DNA of 64,000 nucleotides from Gaiellasilicea sp046594445 (GCA_046594445.1 JBKJSM010000070.1:1-64000), one strand, 5' to 3'. Shown: positions 14,292 to 25,242, counted from the stretch's first letter. The notes: generated by a model not told the origin, from the letters alone. Numbers and translations are program-made.

Positions 14292-15681
14292 CGGTCGCTT
14301 CCGCCGTCTTCTTGCCGACGGCGCGGGCCGTGAGACGATGCGGCCCCGGCGCTTCGGCCGCCGAGTCCCAGCCCAGCGTGTAGGGCTTCGCGGCGTCGGC
14401 TCCCCGCAGCACGCCGTCGACGAGAAACTCGACCCGAGTGGGCTTTCCTGCGACCTCGACGCGCCAGAGCACGAAGCCCGTCACCTGCTGCCCCACCACG
14501 ACGGTCTGGCTCAGGACCTTCAGCGGCGCCGCGACCGGCGGCTTCGGCCTAGCGACCGGGCGAGCGGCGCCTGCAACGAGGGGGATCCGCCGTTTCGCCA
14601 CACGCCCGTCCACCGAGGCGGCGACGACCTCCAGCAGGTGCTTCCCCGGCTTCGCGCGCGCCGCGTTCCAGCTGAAGAGGAACGGCGCTCTGCGGTCGAC
14701 GGCGCGCGTGCGGCCGTCGACGCGGAAGGTCATGCTCGCCGCCTTCGCCCCCCACGGGCGCACGCGCAGGCGCACCGGTCCGCGCACGCGCGTCCACGGC
14801 CGCGCGCCCGCGCTCGTGAGCGCGAACGTCTTGTTGTCGACCACGATCGTCCGTCGCGCGATGTCGTAGCGCCCCGGGCCCGCGACGCCGTGCACCTGCA
14901 GCACGTGGCCGCCGTTCGAGAGCTTCGTCGTGTTGAGCCCGCCTCCGTAGTCGAAGGGTGCGCGGCGGTCGACCGCGACGACACGACCGTCGACCGAGAA
15001 CTCGACCCGTCCGATGTCGCCGGTCGCCTTCGCGCGCCAGGGGATGACGCCGCGCAACGGACCGCTGGGCACGACCGGCAGCACGCTCAGCTTCTGGACG
15101 CCCGCGTAGCGCCGAACGAGCCGGAGGTAGTAGCCCCACTTCCAGTGCGGCCCCGGGTCGGTGTGGTGCGAGGCGCCCCCGCGGCCGCCGCCGGGTGCGG
15201 GTACGTCGGCATGGCCGATGAAGTGCGCTCGGTCGATCGGCAGAAGCGAGCGGCGTGCGATCCAGCCCGCGAGGCGGGCCGAGGCGTGGTACTGGGCGTT
15301 CGTGAACCCGCCCGGGCCATACGTGAACCCCTCGTGCTCGATCCCGACCGACTGCGTGTTCACGTTCCAGTTGCCCGCGTGCCAGGCGATGTCGGAGAGA
15401 TGGACGAGCTGCACAGTCCTGCCGCGGCGCGAGACGACGTAGTGGGACGACGCGTGCGCGCGTGGGCTCCGCAGCCAACGCACCGACCCCCAGAAGGCGC
15501 CTTCGGTGACGTGCACGACGATCTTGTCGATCGACCCGATCGGACGGTGGGACTTCGTGAAGTTGCCCTCGCCCTTCATCCAGACGACCGGAGGGCGCGC
15601 GCCGGGGGCCGCCTCCGCCGCCGGAACGATGCACGCCGTCGCGATCGCCGCGGCGAGGAATGTCAGCTTCTTCGGACCCAT
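14239..15681 (-). CDS. Secreted N-acetylmuramoyl-L-alanine amidase with Ig-like repeats
   Basis: 480 residues from the ATG at 15681. Signal peptide (KLTFLAAAIATACIVPAAEA), then an Amidase_2 domain (about residues 45-195) with zinc-ligand regions IVVHVTEG and HHTDPG and the conserved SVGIEHEGF. Three Ig-like repeats of the form VEFxVDGxxxxVDRRAPF follow, ending in an Ala/Pro/Glu tail. The family cleaves the MurNAc-L-Ala bond of peptidoglycan. A second, frameshifted copy lies just upstream. The 3' end overlaps the GH3 gene by 53 nt. Confidence 0.9.
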   Translation of the reverse strand: MGPKKLTFLAAAIATACIVPAAEAAPGARPPVVWMKGEGNFTKSHRPIGSIDKIVVHVTEGAFWGSVRWLRSPRAHASSHYVVSRRGRTVQLVHLSDIAWHAGNWNVNTQSVGIEHEGFTYGPGGFTNAQYHASARLAGWIARRSLLPIDRAHFIGHADVPAPGGGRGGASHHTDPGPHWKWGYYLRLVRRYAGVQKLSVLPVVPSGPLRGVIPWRAKATGDIGRVEFSVDGRVVAVDRRAPFDYGGGLNTTKLSNGGHVLQVHGVAGPGRYDIARRTIVVDNKTFALTSAGARPWTRVRGPVRLRVRPWGAKAASMTFRVDGRTRAVDRRAPFLFSWNAARAKPGKHLLEVVAASVDGRVAKRRIPLVAGAARPVARPKPPVAAPLKVLSQTVVVGQQVTGFVLWRVEVAGKPTRVEFLVDGVLRGADAAKPYTLGWDSAAEAPGPHRLTARAVGKKTAEATVTVTVPAPPESAGSATP

Positions 15682-15720
15682 CTGCGCGGTCAAGAGTAGC
15701 CTCGTAAAGTCAGAAATCGG

Positions 15721-16689
15721 TTAAGGGAGAGCGATCGCGTCGCTGACGGGCGCGTCGAGCGCGAAGTCGAGCGACGACGGCAGGTCGCCGTTCGCGACGA
15801 TTACCGGCACGACCGACCTTGGCGCTCAGCATCTGGTGGCCGTTCGGGACGCTGCGGGTGTCCCAGCCCCGGCCGCGCGCGAACGCGTAGGGGCCGACGC
15901 GATCGCTCCAACGGAGCTTCCCGTCGACGAAGAACTCGACGCGGTAGACGCCGCGGCCACAGAGGCGCCTGACCCGCGGCACGTCCCAGAGTGCGACTCC
16001 CTTGACGACTGCGCCGGCGCGCACGACGGACGGCTTCGGCTGCGGCTTCGACGCCGGCATGGCTGCGACCTTCGGGACTCGGCGCGTGTACGTCGGCTTG
16101 ACCGGGTCGTTCGAGTATCTGCGGACGAGCGCCATGTACCGCGCCCACTTCCATCTCTTGCCGGGATCGGTGTGGTGGTCGATCCCGCCGACGCCAGGGC
16201 CGGAGGGGTCGTCGACCTCGTTGTGCCCGATCACGTGGTCGCGGTCGACCTGCATGCCGGCATGCGCGGCGAGATACGCGACGAGCCGCGCGGACGCCTC
16301 GTACTGGGCCTGCGTAAAGCCGCCGCGGCCCGTCCAGCCTTCGTGCTCGATCCCGATCGAGTGTCGGTTGACCCACCGGTTGCCGGCGTGCCACGCGACG
16401 TCCGAGGTGCTGACGAGCTGCACGATGTCGCCGCCGCGCGAGATCGCGTAGTGCGACGAGCCGTGCGAGCGATAGTTGCGAAGCCAGCGGACTGAGCCCC
16501 AGAAGCTGCCCTCCGTGACGTGGATCACGATCCGGTCGACAGACCCGATCCCGCGCGTGCGGACGACGTGTGGTTGCCCGACTTCAGCCAGAGCACCTGT
16601 AGGCCGGCGGCCTGCGACGCGGTCGCGCATGCGGCTGCCACCGCGAGCGCGGCCAGCAGCAGCGACAGTTTCTTGCCTCTCGACCCCAT
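15721..16689 (-). pseudogene. Second amidase copy with two compensating frameshifts
   Basis: Close paralogue of the amidase downstream. The signal peptide frame starts at ATG 16689 (KKLSLLLAALAVAAACATAS, then VLWLKSGNHTSSA). Near 16555, in a CGCGCGGG run, the frame shifts, and the catalytic domain continues in another frame (IGSVDRIVIHVTEGSFWGSV, IGIEHEGW, HHTDPGKRWKW). Near 15820 it shifts back, because VPVIVANGDLPSSLDFAL and the TAA at 15721 are in the original frame. The two shifts cancel. Either this is a decayed gene or there are two sequence errors. It has one Ig-like repeat where the intact copy has three. Confidence 0.7.
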
Positions 16690-16769
16690 CAGACCCGAGC
16701 GGGTTGTAGCCGACGGGTCGGTCGCCCCCCGTCCCCCGTTCGAGGGACTCCGGCGAAGATGAGACCTGC

Positions 16770-16799
16770 TTGACGATGCACTAGGACCCGGCGTACACT
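16770..16799 (+). promoter_or_regulatory. Sigma-70-type promoter of the beta-oxidation operon
   Basis: TTGACG (16770-16775), 18-nt spacer, TACACT (16794-16799). The expected start site (about 16806) lies inside the palindrome that follows. Confidence 0.65.
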
Positions 16800-16800
16800 G

Positions 16801-16820
16801 TTGATTGACTAGTCAATCGA
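16801..16820. promoter_or_regulatory. Palindromic operator, TetR-type
   Basis: GATTGACTAGTCAATC (16803-16818) is a perfect 16-bp palindrome overlapping the predicted transcription start, so a bound repressor would block initiation. It resembles the imperfect repeat at the start of the TetR gene (7083-7100). Confidence 0.65.
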
Positions 16821-16839
16821 CGCACAGGAGCGCAGCTGC

Positions 16840-18022
<1,183 letters not shown>

Positions 18023-18033
<11 letters not shown>

Positions 18034-18859
18034 AATCGACCTCTCCGGGCGGGTTGCGCTCGTCACCGGAGGCAGCAGAGGCCTAGGGCGCGCGGACGCG
18101 CTCGCGCTCGCGAAGGCGGGGGCGGACGTCGTCATCGCCGACATCCAGGTCGAGTCGGACGAGTCGACCGAGACCGCCGAGAGCTACGGCGTGCTCGCGC
18201 AGGTGGCAAAGGCGCAGGGGATCGTCTACACCGAGGCGACGGCGAAGGAGATCCAGGCGATGGGCCGCCGCGCCGCCGCGATCAAGTGCGACGTCACCGA
18301 CCGAGACCAGGTCAAGGAGACGGTCGACCGCGTCGTCGAGGAATTCGGCTCGGTGGACATCTTGATCAACAACGCCGGCACGCTCGACCACGTCGGCCAG
18401 TTCTCCGATCAGAACCCCGACCTCTGGGAACGGGACCTTCGCGTCAACCTGACCGGCGGCTTCAACTGCGCGCAGGCCGTCTGGCCGCACATGAAGGAGC
18501 GCCAGTGGGGCCGGATCATCAACATGGCCTCGGTCGCCGGCACGCTCGGCGGCTTCGGCCAGGCGAGCTACTCGACGACGAAGGCCGGCATCCTCGGCCT
18601 GACGCGAACGCTCGCGATGGAGGGCGGCAAGCACGGGATCACGTCGAACGCGATCGTGCCGGGGATCATTGGCACCGAGGCGTTCCACTTCGCCAACCCG
18701 GCGATGAACGAGCGGATCGCCAACCGCACCGTCTTCAAGCGGCCGGGTGAGCCGGAGGACATCGCGAACGCGATCTGCTTCCTCTGCTCCGACCTCGCCA
18801 ACTACATCACCGGCATCGAGCTCCAGGTGAGCGGCGGCGTCGAGCTGTTCGTTTTTTGA
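18023..18859 (+). CDS. Short-chain dehydrogenase/reductase
   Basis: 278 residues. NAD(P)-binding TGGSRGLG, structural NNAG, and catalytic Ser and YSTTK are all present. An insertion after the second strand (roughly residues 45-75) is longer than in FabG-type enzymes and is typical of SDRs with a tightly bound nicotinamide cofactor. In this operon it most likely acts as a 3-hydroxyacyl-CoA or related alcohol dehydrogenase. The GTG start overlaps the previous gene; its TGA overlaps the next start (TTGA). Confidence 0.9.
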
Positions 18860-19986
18860 TCGGCTTCGAGCTCTCGGCTGAGCAGCGGGAGCTGCGCGAC
18901 CTCGCGCACGAGTTCGCCGAGAAGGAGCTTCGGCCGATCGCCCGGGAGTGGGACGACAGGGAGGGCTGCCCGCCGGAGCTGCTCGCGAAGGCTGCGGCGC
19001 TCGGGTTGACCTCGCACGCGATCCCTATCGAGTACGGGGGCGGCGGCGTCGCCTCGGTGACCTCGAGCCTGATCGCGGAGGAGCTCTCGTGGGGCTGCGC
19101 CGGCCTCTCCGCGCCGATCGGCGCGACGATGTTTCCCGTCCGGCCGCTGCTGCGCTCCGGCACCGAGGAACAGAAGCAGCGCTGGCTGACCCGGCTCGCG
19201 TCGGAGGAGGGCTGCCTCGCGGCGATCGCCTTCACCGAGCCCGGCGCGGGCTCGGACGTCATGGGCATCCAGGCGACGGCGCGACGCGACGGGAACGACT
19301 ACGTCCTCTCCGGCGAGAAGTGCTACGTCACGAACGGCGGTATCGCCGAGCTGACGATCGTGTTCGCGAAGCTGGACGGCGCGATCACCACTTTCCTCGT
19401 CGAGCCCGGCGACCCCGGAGTCGCGGCCGGGCGCAAGGAGCCGAAGCTCGGTCTCCGCGCGTCCCACACCGGCTCGATCCTGCTCGACGAGGCGCGCATC
19501 CCGGCCGACCGCCTGCTCGGCGACGAGGGTGAAGGCTTCGCGATCGCGATGGACTTCTTCATGCACTCGCGGCCGCAGGTGGCCGCCTCCGCGCTCGGGA
19601 TCGCCCGGGCGGCGTTCGAGTATGCGACCGACTATGCGAACGAACGGCGGGCGTTCGGCAAGCCGCTGATCGCGAAGCAGGGTGTTTCCTTCAAGCTCGC
19701 CGACATGGCGATGCAGGTCGAGGCCGCGCGTCTGCTCGTCTGGCGTGCGGCGGCGGCGCTCGACGCAGGTGAGGACGCCGGCCTCCTCGGCTCGTATGCG
19801 AAGGCGTTCGCAGCGGACGCCGCGATGGGCATCACGACCAACGCCGTCCAGGTGCTCGGCGGCGCCGGGATCATGCGCGACCACCCGGTCGAGAAGTGGA
19901 TGCGCGACGCGAAGGTGCTCCAGATCGTCGAGGGAACCTCCGAGATCCAGCGGCACGTGATCGTCCAGTACCTCCGCCGCGGCTGA
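18856..19986 (+). CDS. Acyl-CoA dehydrogenase
   Basis: 376 residues from a TTG overlapping the SDR stop. Family signatures AFTEPGAGSDV, KCYVTNGG, LGGAGIMRDHPVEKWMRDAK and the catalytic-Glu segment QIVEGTSEIQR are present. It is clearly paralogous to the first gene of the operon but differs in the substrate-lining regions (PIGATMFPVRPLLRSG), so the two probably handle different chain lengths or branched substrates. Confidence 0.93.
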   Translation: MIGFELSAEQRELRDLAHEFAEKELRPIAREWDDREGCPPELLAKAAALGLTSHAIPIEYGGGGVASVTSSLIAEELSWGCAGLSAPIGATMFPVRPLLRSGTEEQKQRWLTRLASEEGCLAAIAFTEPGAGSDVMGIQATARRDGNDYVLSGEKCYVTNGGIAELTIVFAKLDGAITTFLVEPGDPGVAAGRKEPKLGLRASHTGSILLDEARIPADRLLGDEGEGFAIAMDFFMHSRPQVAASALGIARAAFEYATDYANERRAFGKPLIAKQGVSFKLADMAMQVEAARLLVWRAAAALDAGEDAGLLGSYAKAFAADAAMGITTNAVQVLGGAGIMRDHPVEKWMRDAKVLQIVEGTSEIQRHVIVQYLRRG

Positions 19987-20010
19987 GCGCTCAACGCCGA
20001 AGACCGGCGC

Positions 20011-20016
20011 TACTCT
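20011..20016 (+). promoter_or_regulatory. -10 box of leaderless vanW-like gene
   Basis: TACTCT, 6 nt before the GTG at 20023. Confidence 0.5.
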
Positions 20017-20022
20017 AGATAC

Positions 20023-21909
20023 GTGCGGATCGAGACGACATCCGTGCGCACCCGCGCGGGCGGGGAGCGCTCGGCGCGACTGATCGCCCGGTGGGCGCTC
20101 GTCTCGCTTGCGCTGCTCGCGGTCGTGATCGCGCTCGTCGGGCTCGCGTTCGCGGGCTCGGCCGCGCGGATCGCCGAGGGCGTCGCGATCGCCGGCGTTG
20201 ACGTTGGCGGACTGGCGCCCAAGGAGGCCCAGGCACTCCTGGAGCGGCGCTTCGACAACGTCGCGCGCGTGCCGATCGTGTTCACCGCCGGCGACGAGAG
20301 CTACCCGATCAAGGCGACGACCCTCGGCATCGAGGCCGACTGGGCCGCAGCGATCGAGCTGGCCGCCCGCGAGGGGGAGGGTTTCGGGCCCGTGCGCGGC
20401 TTCCGCCGGCTGCAGATGCGCTTCTTCGGTGCGGAGATCGTTCCGCCGACGGAGGCTTATGGCGCGGCGCTCAACTACAAGATCGCCGGCCTGGCAGAGC
20501 TGACCGACCAGAGCCATGTCGAGGCAGAGATCGTCCGGCGCGGCCTTGACATCCGGGTCGTGAGAGGACAACCGGGTCGGCGGCTCGAGCGGGAGGCCGC
20601 CGGTGCGACGATCGTCCGCGCGCTGGCGCGGCTCGAGCGTGGGCAGCCCGTCGCGCTGCCGGTCCGGGTCGATCCGGTCGAAGTGACCGCCGCGGAGCTC
20701 GCCCCTGCCGCCGGGCAGGCCCAGATCGCGCTGTCGGCGCCCGTCCGCTTGGAGCATGAGGGCACGCGCTGGAAGTTGCCGCGCTGGCGGATCGCGGAGC
20801 TGCTCGCGCTCCCGGCCGAGGGGAAGACGGAGCTTGCGATCGCCGGACGGGGCGCGGAAGCCTGGTTCGCGAAGCTTCGGAAGACAGTCGAACGCGCCCC
20901 CGTGGACGCACGGATCGAGGCCGCGGGAGACGGCGTGCGGATCGTGCCCGACAAGGACGGCCTGGCCGTGGACGTGCCTGCGACGGCCGAGGCGCTGCTC
21001 GCAGCGCTCGTGACGACGGCGCCGCGGAGCGCCGAGCTCGTCGTGCGTACCGCCGAGGCCGATCGGACGGTCGCGGACGCGCGCGCGCTGGGGATCGAAC
21101 GGCGCCTCGCCTCGTACACGACCCCCTACGCCGGCACCTGGGACCGGATCACGAACCTGCGTCTTGGCGTCTCGCTGCTCAACGGCGCGCTCGTCGCGCC
21201 CGGCGGCACGTTCTCCTTCAACGAGCGGGTCGGCGAGCGGACGCTCGAACGGGGGTTCCGGCCGGCGCCCGTGATCATCGGGGACGAGTACAAGGAGGAT
21301 GTCGGCGGCGGCGTCTCGCAGGTGGCGACGACGGCGTTCAACGCCGCCTGGGAGGCGGGCCTGAAGATCGTCGAGCGCGCGCCGCACTCGCTCTACATCA
21401 GTCGCTACCAGCTCGGCCGCGACGCGACCGTCAGCTACCCCGACCTCGACCTGAAGTTCGTCAACGACACGCCCAGGTGGATCCTCCTCGCCGGCGGCGC
21501 GGGCGACGCGGGCATCACGGTGTCGATCTACGGAGGTGGGCCCGAGCGGCGCGTCGAGAGCAGCGCGGGCACGATCCGGGTCACCGGTCCTGCGCCGGTC
21601 CGGCGTGTCCCGGACCCCGAGCTCTTGAAGGGGAAGACGGTCGTAGACGAGGATGGGTCGCCTGCGCGCGCCACGAGCGTCGACCGGACGGTCTACGACC
21701 AGGACGGGAACGTGCTCCACGAGGAAACGTGGAACACGTCCTACCGGGGCGAGTACCGGATCATCCGCGTCGGGACGAAGCTGCCGCCGGTGAAGGACGA
21801 GACGAAGCCGGGCGAGAAGCCGAAGCCGAAGGACGAGGGCGTGCCGCTCGACACAGTGCCGATTGACCCGATGCCGGCTAAGCCTGTCGTCCCGGCGCCT
21901 CCGCCCTAG
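20023..21909 (+). CDS. VanW family cell-wall protein with peptidoglycan-binding and G5-like domains
   Basis: 628 residues. One N-terminal membrane anchor (residues about 24-46), two PG_binding_4-type repeats (about 55-330), then the VanW domain with LNGALVAPGGTFSFNERVGE and EDVGGGVSQVATTAFNAAW, and a G5-like/charged Pro-Lys C-terminal region (KPGEKPKPKDEG). VanW proteins are envelope proteins of uncertain catalytic role, associated with peptidoglycan. Its last 32 nt overlap the convergent thioesterase gene. Confidence 0.9.
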   Translation: MRIETTSVRTRAGGERSARLIARWALVSLALLAVVIALVGLAFAGSAARIAEGVAIAGVDVGGLAPKEAQALLERRFDNVARVPIVFTAGDESYPIKATTLGIEADWAAAIELAAREGEGFGPVRGFRRLQMRFFGAEIVPPTEAYGAALNYKIAGLAELTDQSHVEAEIVRRGLDIRVVRGQPGRRLEREAAGATIVRALARLERGQPVALPVRVDPVEVTAAELAPAAGQAQIALSAPVRLEHEGTRWKLPRWRIAELLALPAEGKTELAIAGRGAEAWFAKLRKTVERAPVDARIEAAGDGVRIVPDKDGLAVDVPATAEALLAALVTTAPRSAELVVRTAEADRTVADARALGIERRLASYTTPYAGTWDRITNLRLGVSLLNGALVAPGGTFSFNERVGERTLERGFRPAPVIIGDEYKEDVGGGVSQVATTAFNAAWEAGLKIVERAPHSLYISRYQLGRDATVSYPDLDLKFVNDTPRWILLAGGAGDAGITVSIYGGGPERRVESSAGTIRVTGPAPVRRVPDPELLKGKTVVDEDGSPARATSVDRTVYDQDGNVLHEETWNTSYRGEYRIIRVGTKLPPVKDETKPGEKPKPKDEGVPLDTVPIDPMPAKPVVPAPPP

Positions 21910-22318
21910 CGACCGCTTCGGCGAACCAGGACGGGATGCGGGTCGGCCGGTGTGTCGCGGCGTCGACGATCGCGTGCGACGTGAACCCGTCCGCGACGAG
22001 CTCCCCGGTTCCGTCGGCACGGGGCCGCTCGACCGCGTACTCGTATTTGAAGCGAGCCCCGCGGAGGTCGACGCAACGCGTCCAGACCCGCAGGCGCTCG
22101 TCGAAGCGAACGGCGAGGTGGTAGCGCACGTGCACCTCCGTGGTCAGAGCTTCGATGCCCTGCTCGCGGATCGCGTTGTAGCCGCCCGCGTGCTCGGCGA
22201 GATAAGCGACGCGCGCGACCTCGAGCCACACCACGAAGGACGCGTGGTGCGCGATCTGCTGCGCATCGGTCTCCGCAAAGCGGACCGAGATCTCGGTCGA
22301 GAAGCTGTAGCCTTCCAC
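21878..22318 (-). CDS. Acyl-CoA thioesterase (hotdog fold, 4HBT-like)
   Basis: 146 residues. RFAETDAQQIAHHASFVVWLEVAR carries the active-site Asp and the loop-helix typical of 4-hydroxybenzoyl-CoA/YbgC thioesterases. It hydrolyses acyl-CoA to free acid and CoA; the actual acyl group is unknown. GTG start at 22318. It is convergent with vanW, with a 32-nt overlap, and divergent from the DUF2339 gene. Confidence 0.9.
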   Translation of the reverse strand: MEGYSFSTEISVRFAETDAQQIAHHASFVVWLEVARVAYLAEHAGGYNAIREQGIEALTTEVHVRYHLAVRFDERLRVWTRCVDLRGARFKYEYAVERPRADGTGELVADGFTSHAIVDAATHRPTRIPSWFAEAVARAEAPGRQA

Positions 22319-22342
22319 GGCTCAACTCTCGCAGAGAGGTCG

Positions 22343-22348
22343 TACACT
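22343..22348 (+). promoter_or_regulatory. -10 box of leaderless DUF2339 gene
   Basis: TACACT, 6 nt before the GTG at 22355. Confidence 0.5.
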
Positions 22349-22354
22349 CGCGGC

Positions 22355-24043
22355 GTGCAGGCGCCGCCCGACGATCGCCTAGAGGAGCTCGAGCGCCAGG
22401 TCGGCAAGCTGCTCGAGCGAGTTTCCGCGCTCGAGGGCGAGACAGTGCTGGCACCGCCTCCGGCGCCCGCCGCCGCCGCCGCCGCCGCACCGTCCCGCAA
22501 GCCCCCGCCGTCTCCGCGCGAGCCGGTGTCGCTCGAGGACCTGCTGGGCGGCCGCGTGCTCGGCTGGGCCGGCGGCGCCGCCGTCGTGCTCGGGGTCGCG
22601 TTCTTCCTCGTCATGGCGGCCAACCGCGGCTGGATCGACGAGACGACGCGCGTGCTGCTCGCGTTTGTCGGCTCGACCGCCCTGCTCGGGACAGGCCTCT
22701 ACCTCCACGAGCGCAAGGGCCGGACACAGGCTGCGCTGGCGGCGGTTGCCACCGCGATCGCGACTCTGTACGTCACGCTCACGGCCGCCTCGCAGCTCTA
22801 CGACCTCGTCGACCCTGTGCTCGCGCTCGTGTTCGCGGGCCTGGTCGGAGCGACGGCCACCGCAATCGCCGTTCGCTGGAGCGAGCCCGTCGTAGCTGGC
22901 ATCGGGATCGTCGGGGCGCTGCTCGCTCCGGTGCTCGTGGACGCCGGCACCGACTCGGCGTCGCTCGCGTTCATGGCCATCGCGCTCCTCTCCGCCGTCG
23001 GCGTCCTCCTCTGGCAGAAGTGGACGTGGCTCGCGGTCGCGGCGTTCCTCGTCAGCACGCCGCAGCTCGCCGCCTGGCTCCACGACGAGCACGACGACCG
23101 GCTCGCTCTCTCGCTCGTTGTCCTGGTCGCGTTCTGGCTGGTCTATGCAACGGCCGCGATCGGGTACGAGCTCCGCGTGCCGACGGCGCGGCTGCGCGTC
23201 TCGTCGGCCAGCCTGCTGCTCGCGAACGCGGCCCTGCTGGCCGGTGCGGGCTGGGCGATGCTCCAGGGCACCGACCACGAGCGCGCCGCGACGGCGTGGG
23301 TGATCGGCGCGGCGGCGGTGCACATCGGCGGCGGCGTTCCCGCATACGGCGGCCGGATGAGCAAGGAGATCGCGGCGCTGATCGTCGCCGTCGGCACCGC
23401 GCTGGCGGCGCTCGGGCTGGCGCTGGCGCTCGACGGTCCCTCGCTCGTGGCGGCCTGGTCGGCCGAGGCGCTCGTGCTCGGCTGGGCTGCGCGCAAATTC
23501 GGTGATCCGCGGGGTTACATCGGCTCGGTCGCATTCCTCGGTCTCGCGATCGCGCACACGCTGCTCGACGAGGCGCCGCCGGACGCGCTTCGCCTCGGCG
23601 TCGACGACTTCGCGACGGCCGCCGTGGCGGTCGCGATCGTCGGCGTCGCGGCGGGCGTTCTGAGCAGGCTGGCGCGCGTTCGCGACCTCCCGCTCGTCCT
23701 CGCGGGCGTGGCGGCGGTCGCGGCGGTCTACCTGCCCTCGCTCGCGATCGTCTCGGCCTTCGAGAGCGACGAGCTCAATCCCGGACAGACGCCGCAGGTG
23801 CTCCTCTCCGCGTTCTGGGCTGTGACGGGGCTCGCGGCGATCGTCGTCGGCCTCCAGCGCGAGCTGAAGCCGCTGCGCCTCGGCGGGCTCGCCCTGCTCC
23901 TGCTGGCGGCGGTGAAGGTGTTTCTCTACGATCTCTCCGAGCTCGAGTCGATCTATCGGGCGCTCTCGTTCATCGCCCTCGGCCTGCTGTTGCTCGGCGG
24001 CGCGTTCGCGTACCAGCGGATCCGCAGGGAGGCGGGCGAGTGA
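22355..24043 (+). CDS. DUF2339 polytopic membrane protein
   Basis: 562 residues. A short N-terminal coiled coil (DDRLEELERQVGKLLERV) and an Ala/Pro linker are followed by LEDLLGGRVLGWAGGAAVVLG, the DUF2339 signature, and about 14 membrane segments. DUF2339 proteins are often next to DUF3999 genes, as here (4-nt overlap). Function is unknown; envelope or glycan-related transport is a guess. The start is set by a -10 box 6 nt upstream of the GTG. Confidence 0.85.
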   Translation: MQAPPDDRLEELERQVGKLLERVSALEGETVLAPPPAPAAAAAAAPSRKPPPSPREPVSLEDLLGGRVLGWAGGAAVVLGVAFFLVMAANRGWIDETTRVLLAFVGSTALLGTGLYLHERKGRTQAALAAVATAIATLYVTLTAASQLYDLVDPVLALVFAGLVGATATAIAVRWSEPVVAGIGIVGALLAPVLVDAGTDSASLAFMAIALLSAVGVLLWQKWTWLAVAAFLVSTPQLAAWLHDEHDDRLALSLVVLVAFWLVYATAAIGYELRVPTARLRVSSASLLLANAALLAGAGWAMLQGTDHERAATAWVIGAAAVHIGGGVPAYGGRMSKEIAALIVAVGTALAALGLALALDGPSLVAAWSAEALVLGWAARKFGDPRGYIGSVAFLGLAIAHTLLDEAPPDALRLGVDDFATAAVAVAIVGVAAGVLSRLARVRDLPLVLAGVAAVAAVYLPSLAIVSAFESDELNPGQTPQVLLSAFWAVTGLAAIVVGLQRELKPLRLGGLALLLLAAVKVFLYDLSELESIYRALSFIALGLLLLGGAFAYQRIRREAGE

Positions 24044-25242
24044 GGAACCTCGCCGCCGTCGCGGTACTCGCGCTGATCCCGGCCGCCGTCGCGGCCGCGG
24101 CCGGTGTCGACGACGTGAGGTTCCGCTACGAGCGCACCCTCTCAGTGCCGGAAGCCGCCGAGCCGGTGGCGTTCGAGCCTGACGGGCCGATGCTGGTGCA
24201 CGCCCGGGTGGGCTTCGGCGACCTCCGGATCCTCGACGCGAGCGGCGCTCAGGTTCCGTGGCGCCCCGTGCCCGAGCTCGAGGCGGCTCGTCGCCCGGTC
24301 GACGTGCTCAACACCGGCCGCTCGGGGAAGGAGGTGTTGGCGTTATTCGACCTCGGCGCAGGACCGGCGCCGTACGATCGGGTCGAGCTCGAGATCCCCG
24401 ACCGACTCTTCGTCGGCCGCGTGCGGGTACTCGGCGGCGATAGGCGGCTTGGACCTTTCCGGCTCCTGTCGACGACCGGGATCTACGCCATCCAGGGGGC
24501 GCAGGACGCTCGCAGCACGACGGCCGTGCTGCCCCGGTCGGACTTCCGCTTCCTCGAGCTGGCAGCCTCGAACGTCTCGACGATCGCGGGCGCGACTGTC
24601 TCCGGCTCCGAGGAGCGCCCGCGGCTGACGCAGCGCCGGTACGCGCTCGTGCCCGGCCCCGGAGCCGGCACGGAGTCACGATTCACGCTCGACTTCGGCA
24701 CCCGCGGGATCCCCGTGACGGAGCTCGAGGTCTCGTCGTCCACCCCGAGGTACGAACGGCCGCTCCGGATCGAAGGCTCCAACGACCGGCAAACATTCGC
24801 TCCGCTCACGGGCGCACGAATCTTTCGCTTCCGCGGCTCGACGTCTGCCCCGGTGACGTTCGACTCGCGCTTCCGGTACCTGCGCGTCGCGATCGGGAAC
24901 GGCGACGACCCGCGACTCGCCCGAGTGCGCCTCCAAGCCCGCGGACCGTCTCGGGCGATCCTGCTCGAGCCCGGGCACGAGCCGCCGTTCCGGCTCCTCT
25001 ACGGCGGCCCGGAGGTGCCGGCGGCGAGCTACGAGTTCGCCCGGATTCCCGCGCCCGGGCCGAAAACGCTGCTCCCTTCGTCGCGGTTGGGTCCAGAGCG
25101 CCGGAACGAAGCCTTCGAGCCGCCCGCCGACACGCGCTCGTTCGCGGAGCGACGTCCTGCGCTGATCCAGGTGGCGTTGGCGGTCGCGGCAGCGGCGCTC
25201 GCGGCGGCAGGGTTCTTCGCCTTGCGGCGCCGAACGGAGTAG
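24040..25242 (+). CDS. DUF3999-like exported protein with C-terminal membrane anchor
   Basis: 400 residues: signal peptide (LAAVAVLALIPAAVAAAA), a beta-rich extracytoplasmic region resembling DUF3999, and a single C-terminal membrane helix (ALIQVALAVAAAALAAAGFF) followed by RRRTE. It overlaps the DUF2339 gene by 4 nt, a pairing seen in other bacteria, so the two probably form one envelope complex. Function unknown. Confidence 0.75.
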   Translation: MRNLAAVAVLALIPAAVAAAAGVDDVRFRYERTLSVPEAAEPVAFEPDGPMLVHARVGFGDLRILDASGAQVPWRPVPELEAARRPVDVLNTGRSGKEVLALFDLGAGPAPYDRVELEIPDRLFVGRVRVLGGDRRLGPFRLLSTTGIYAIQGAQDARSTTAVLPRSDFRFLELAASNVSTIAGATVSGSEERPRLTQRRYALVPGPGAGTESRFTLDFGTRGIPVTELEVSSSTPRYERPLRIEGSNDRQTFAPLTGARIFRFRGSTSAPVTFDSRFRYLRVAIGNGDDPRLARVRLQARGPSRAILLEPGHEPPFRLLYGGPEVPAASYEFARIPAPGPKTLLPSSRLGPERRNEAFEPPADTRSFAERRPALIQVALAVAAAALAAAGFFALRRRTE

